12,733 nucleotides of DNA from CAMPJU01 sp036675265. GTDB taxonomy: Bacteria > Pseudomonadota > Gammaproteobacteria > Xanthomonadales > Xanthomonadaceae. The stretch is taken from the NCBI GenBank assembly GCA_036675265.1, contig JAKFFJ010000071.1, positions 1-12,733 on the forward strand. Direction: 5' to 3'. The notes under the pieces were generated by a model. It was not told the DNA's origin, searched no databases, and saw only the letters and a list, made by a program, of their open reading frames with translations. Positions within the stretch are counted from its first letter, which is position 1. Each line of letters opens with the position of its first letter. Shown in pieces: positions 12,449-12,733 of this stretch. The position numbers and the translations under genes are program-made.

Positions 12449-12733
12449 ATGAACATCAAGCCGCTCCACGACCGCGTGGTCATCAAGCGCATGGAAGAAG
12501 AGAAGCTGTCCGCCGGTGGCATCGTCATCCCGGATTCGGCGACCGAGAAGCCGATCAAGGGCGAGGTCGTCGCCGTCGGCGAGGGCAAGGCCCTGGACAA
12601 CGGCAGCGTCCGCGCGCCGAAGGTCAAGGCCGGCGACAAGGTGCTGTTCGGCAAGTACAGCGGCACCGAGGTCAAGCTCGACGGCACCGACTACCTGGTG
12701 GTGAAGGAAGACGACATCTTCGCGATCCTCGGT
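12449..12733 (+). CDS. groES: Co-chaperonin GroES (stop codon beyond window)
   Basis: All 95 codons visible encode GroES: MNIKPLHDRVVIKRMEEEKLSAGGIVIPDSA with the mobile loop (about residues 16-32, including GGIVI) that docks on GroEL, then GEVVAVGEGK, VKAGDKVLFGKYSGTEVKLDG and YLVVKEDDIFAILG. The family is 95-97 aa, so only the stop and at most a residue or two are missing. GAGGG lies 5 bases before the ATG. GroEL is expected directly downstream. Upstream are a sigma-32 promoter and a CIRCE-like site, giving dual heat-shock control. Confidence 0.97.
   Translation, partial: MNIKPLHDRVVIKRMEEEKLSAGGIVIPDSATEKPIKGEVVAVGEGKALDNGSVRAPKVKAGDKVLFGKYSGTEVKLDGTDYLVVKEDDIFAILG

Overview
The window is about 12.7 kb of GC-rich bacterial chromosome. 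Three things point to a gammaproteobacterium of the Xanthomonadales (Lysobacter/Luteimonas/Stenotrophomonas-like). One is the gene order cutA-dsbD-tlpA-aroQ-accB-accC-prmA-DUF3426-fis-purH-purD next to groES. Another is the sequence of the individual proteins. The last is two families of short palindromic repeats typical of that group: a GTAGGAGC family resembling the GTAG (SMAG-type) REPs of Stenotrophomonas, and an ATTCCCGCGAAGGCGGGAAT family. No database search was possible, so genus is not assigned.

Except for groES at the right edge, every recognised gene lies on the minus strand and is read right to left. The order of transcription is: an XRE-type regulator (11938-11501), cutA, a large dsbD with a duplicated sensor domain, and a TlpA-like thioredoxin; then, behind its own candidate promoter, aroQ, accB, accC, prmA and a membrane-anchored DUF3426-like protein; then, behind another candidate promoter, fis, purH and purD; and finally a separate arsenic unit, arsR-arsI, whose arsI runs off the left edge. 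Most of these genes are separated by 0-30 bases or overlap by 1-4 bases, which suggests operons and translational coupling.

The functions are mainly housekeeping. They cover periplasmic thiol reduction (DsbD and its likely TlpA-like client), aromatic amino-acid synthesis (AroQ), the first step of fatty-acid synthesis (AccB/AccC), ribosomal protein L11 methylation (PrmA), growth-phase control (Fis), the last steps to IMP plus GAR synthetase (PurH/PurD), and chaperonin (GroES). The accessory part is arsR-arsI. ArsI is recognisable as the C-As lyase that degrades methylated trivalent arsenicals, and ArsR carries a C-terminal cysteine cluster in place of the classical ELCVCDL metal site. A TTGACA promoter overlapped by a 26-bp near-palindrome sits so close to arsR that its mRNA is probably leaderless.

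The most unusual content is outside ordinary annotation. (1) Palindromic repeats have become protein-coding in three genes: an inverted REP pair encodes the linker between the sensor and membrane parts of DsbD, a REP supplies the last residues and stop codon of PurD, and a second repeat family supplies the last 19 residues of PrmA. (2) The 510-bp region between the XRE gene and groES holds two strong palindromes, a highly structured stretch ending in a clear intrinsic terminator with no gene before it (a candidate small RNA), a near-consensus sigma-32 promoter, and a CIRCE-like HrcA site overlapping a candidate sigma-70 promoter. No CRISPR array, tRNA, rRNA or transposase gene was seen.
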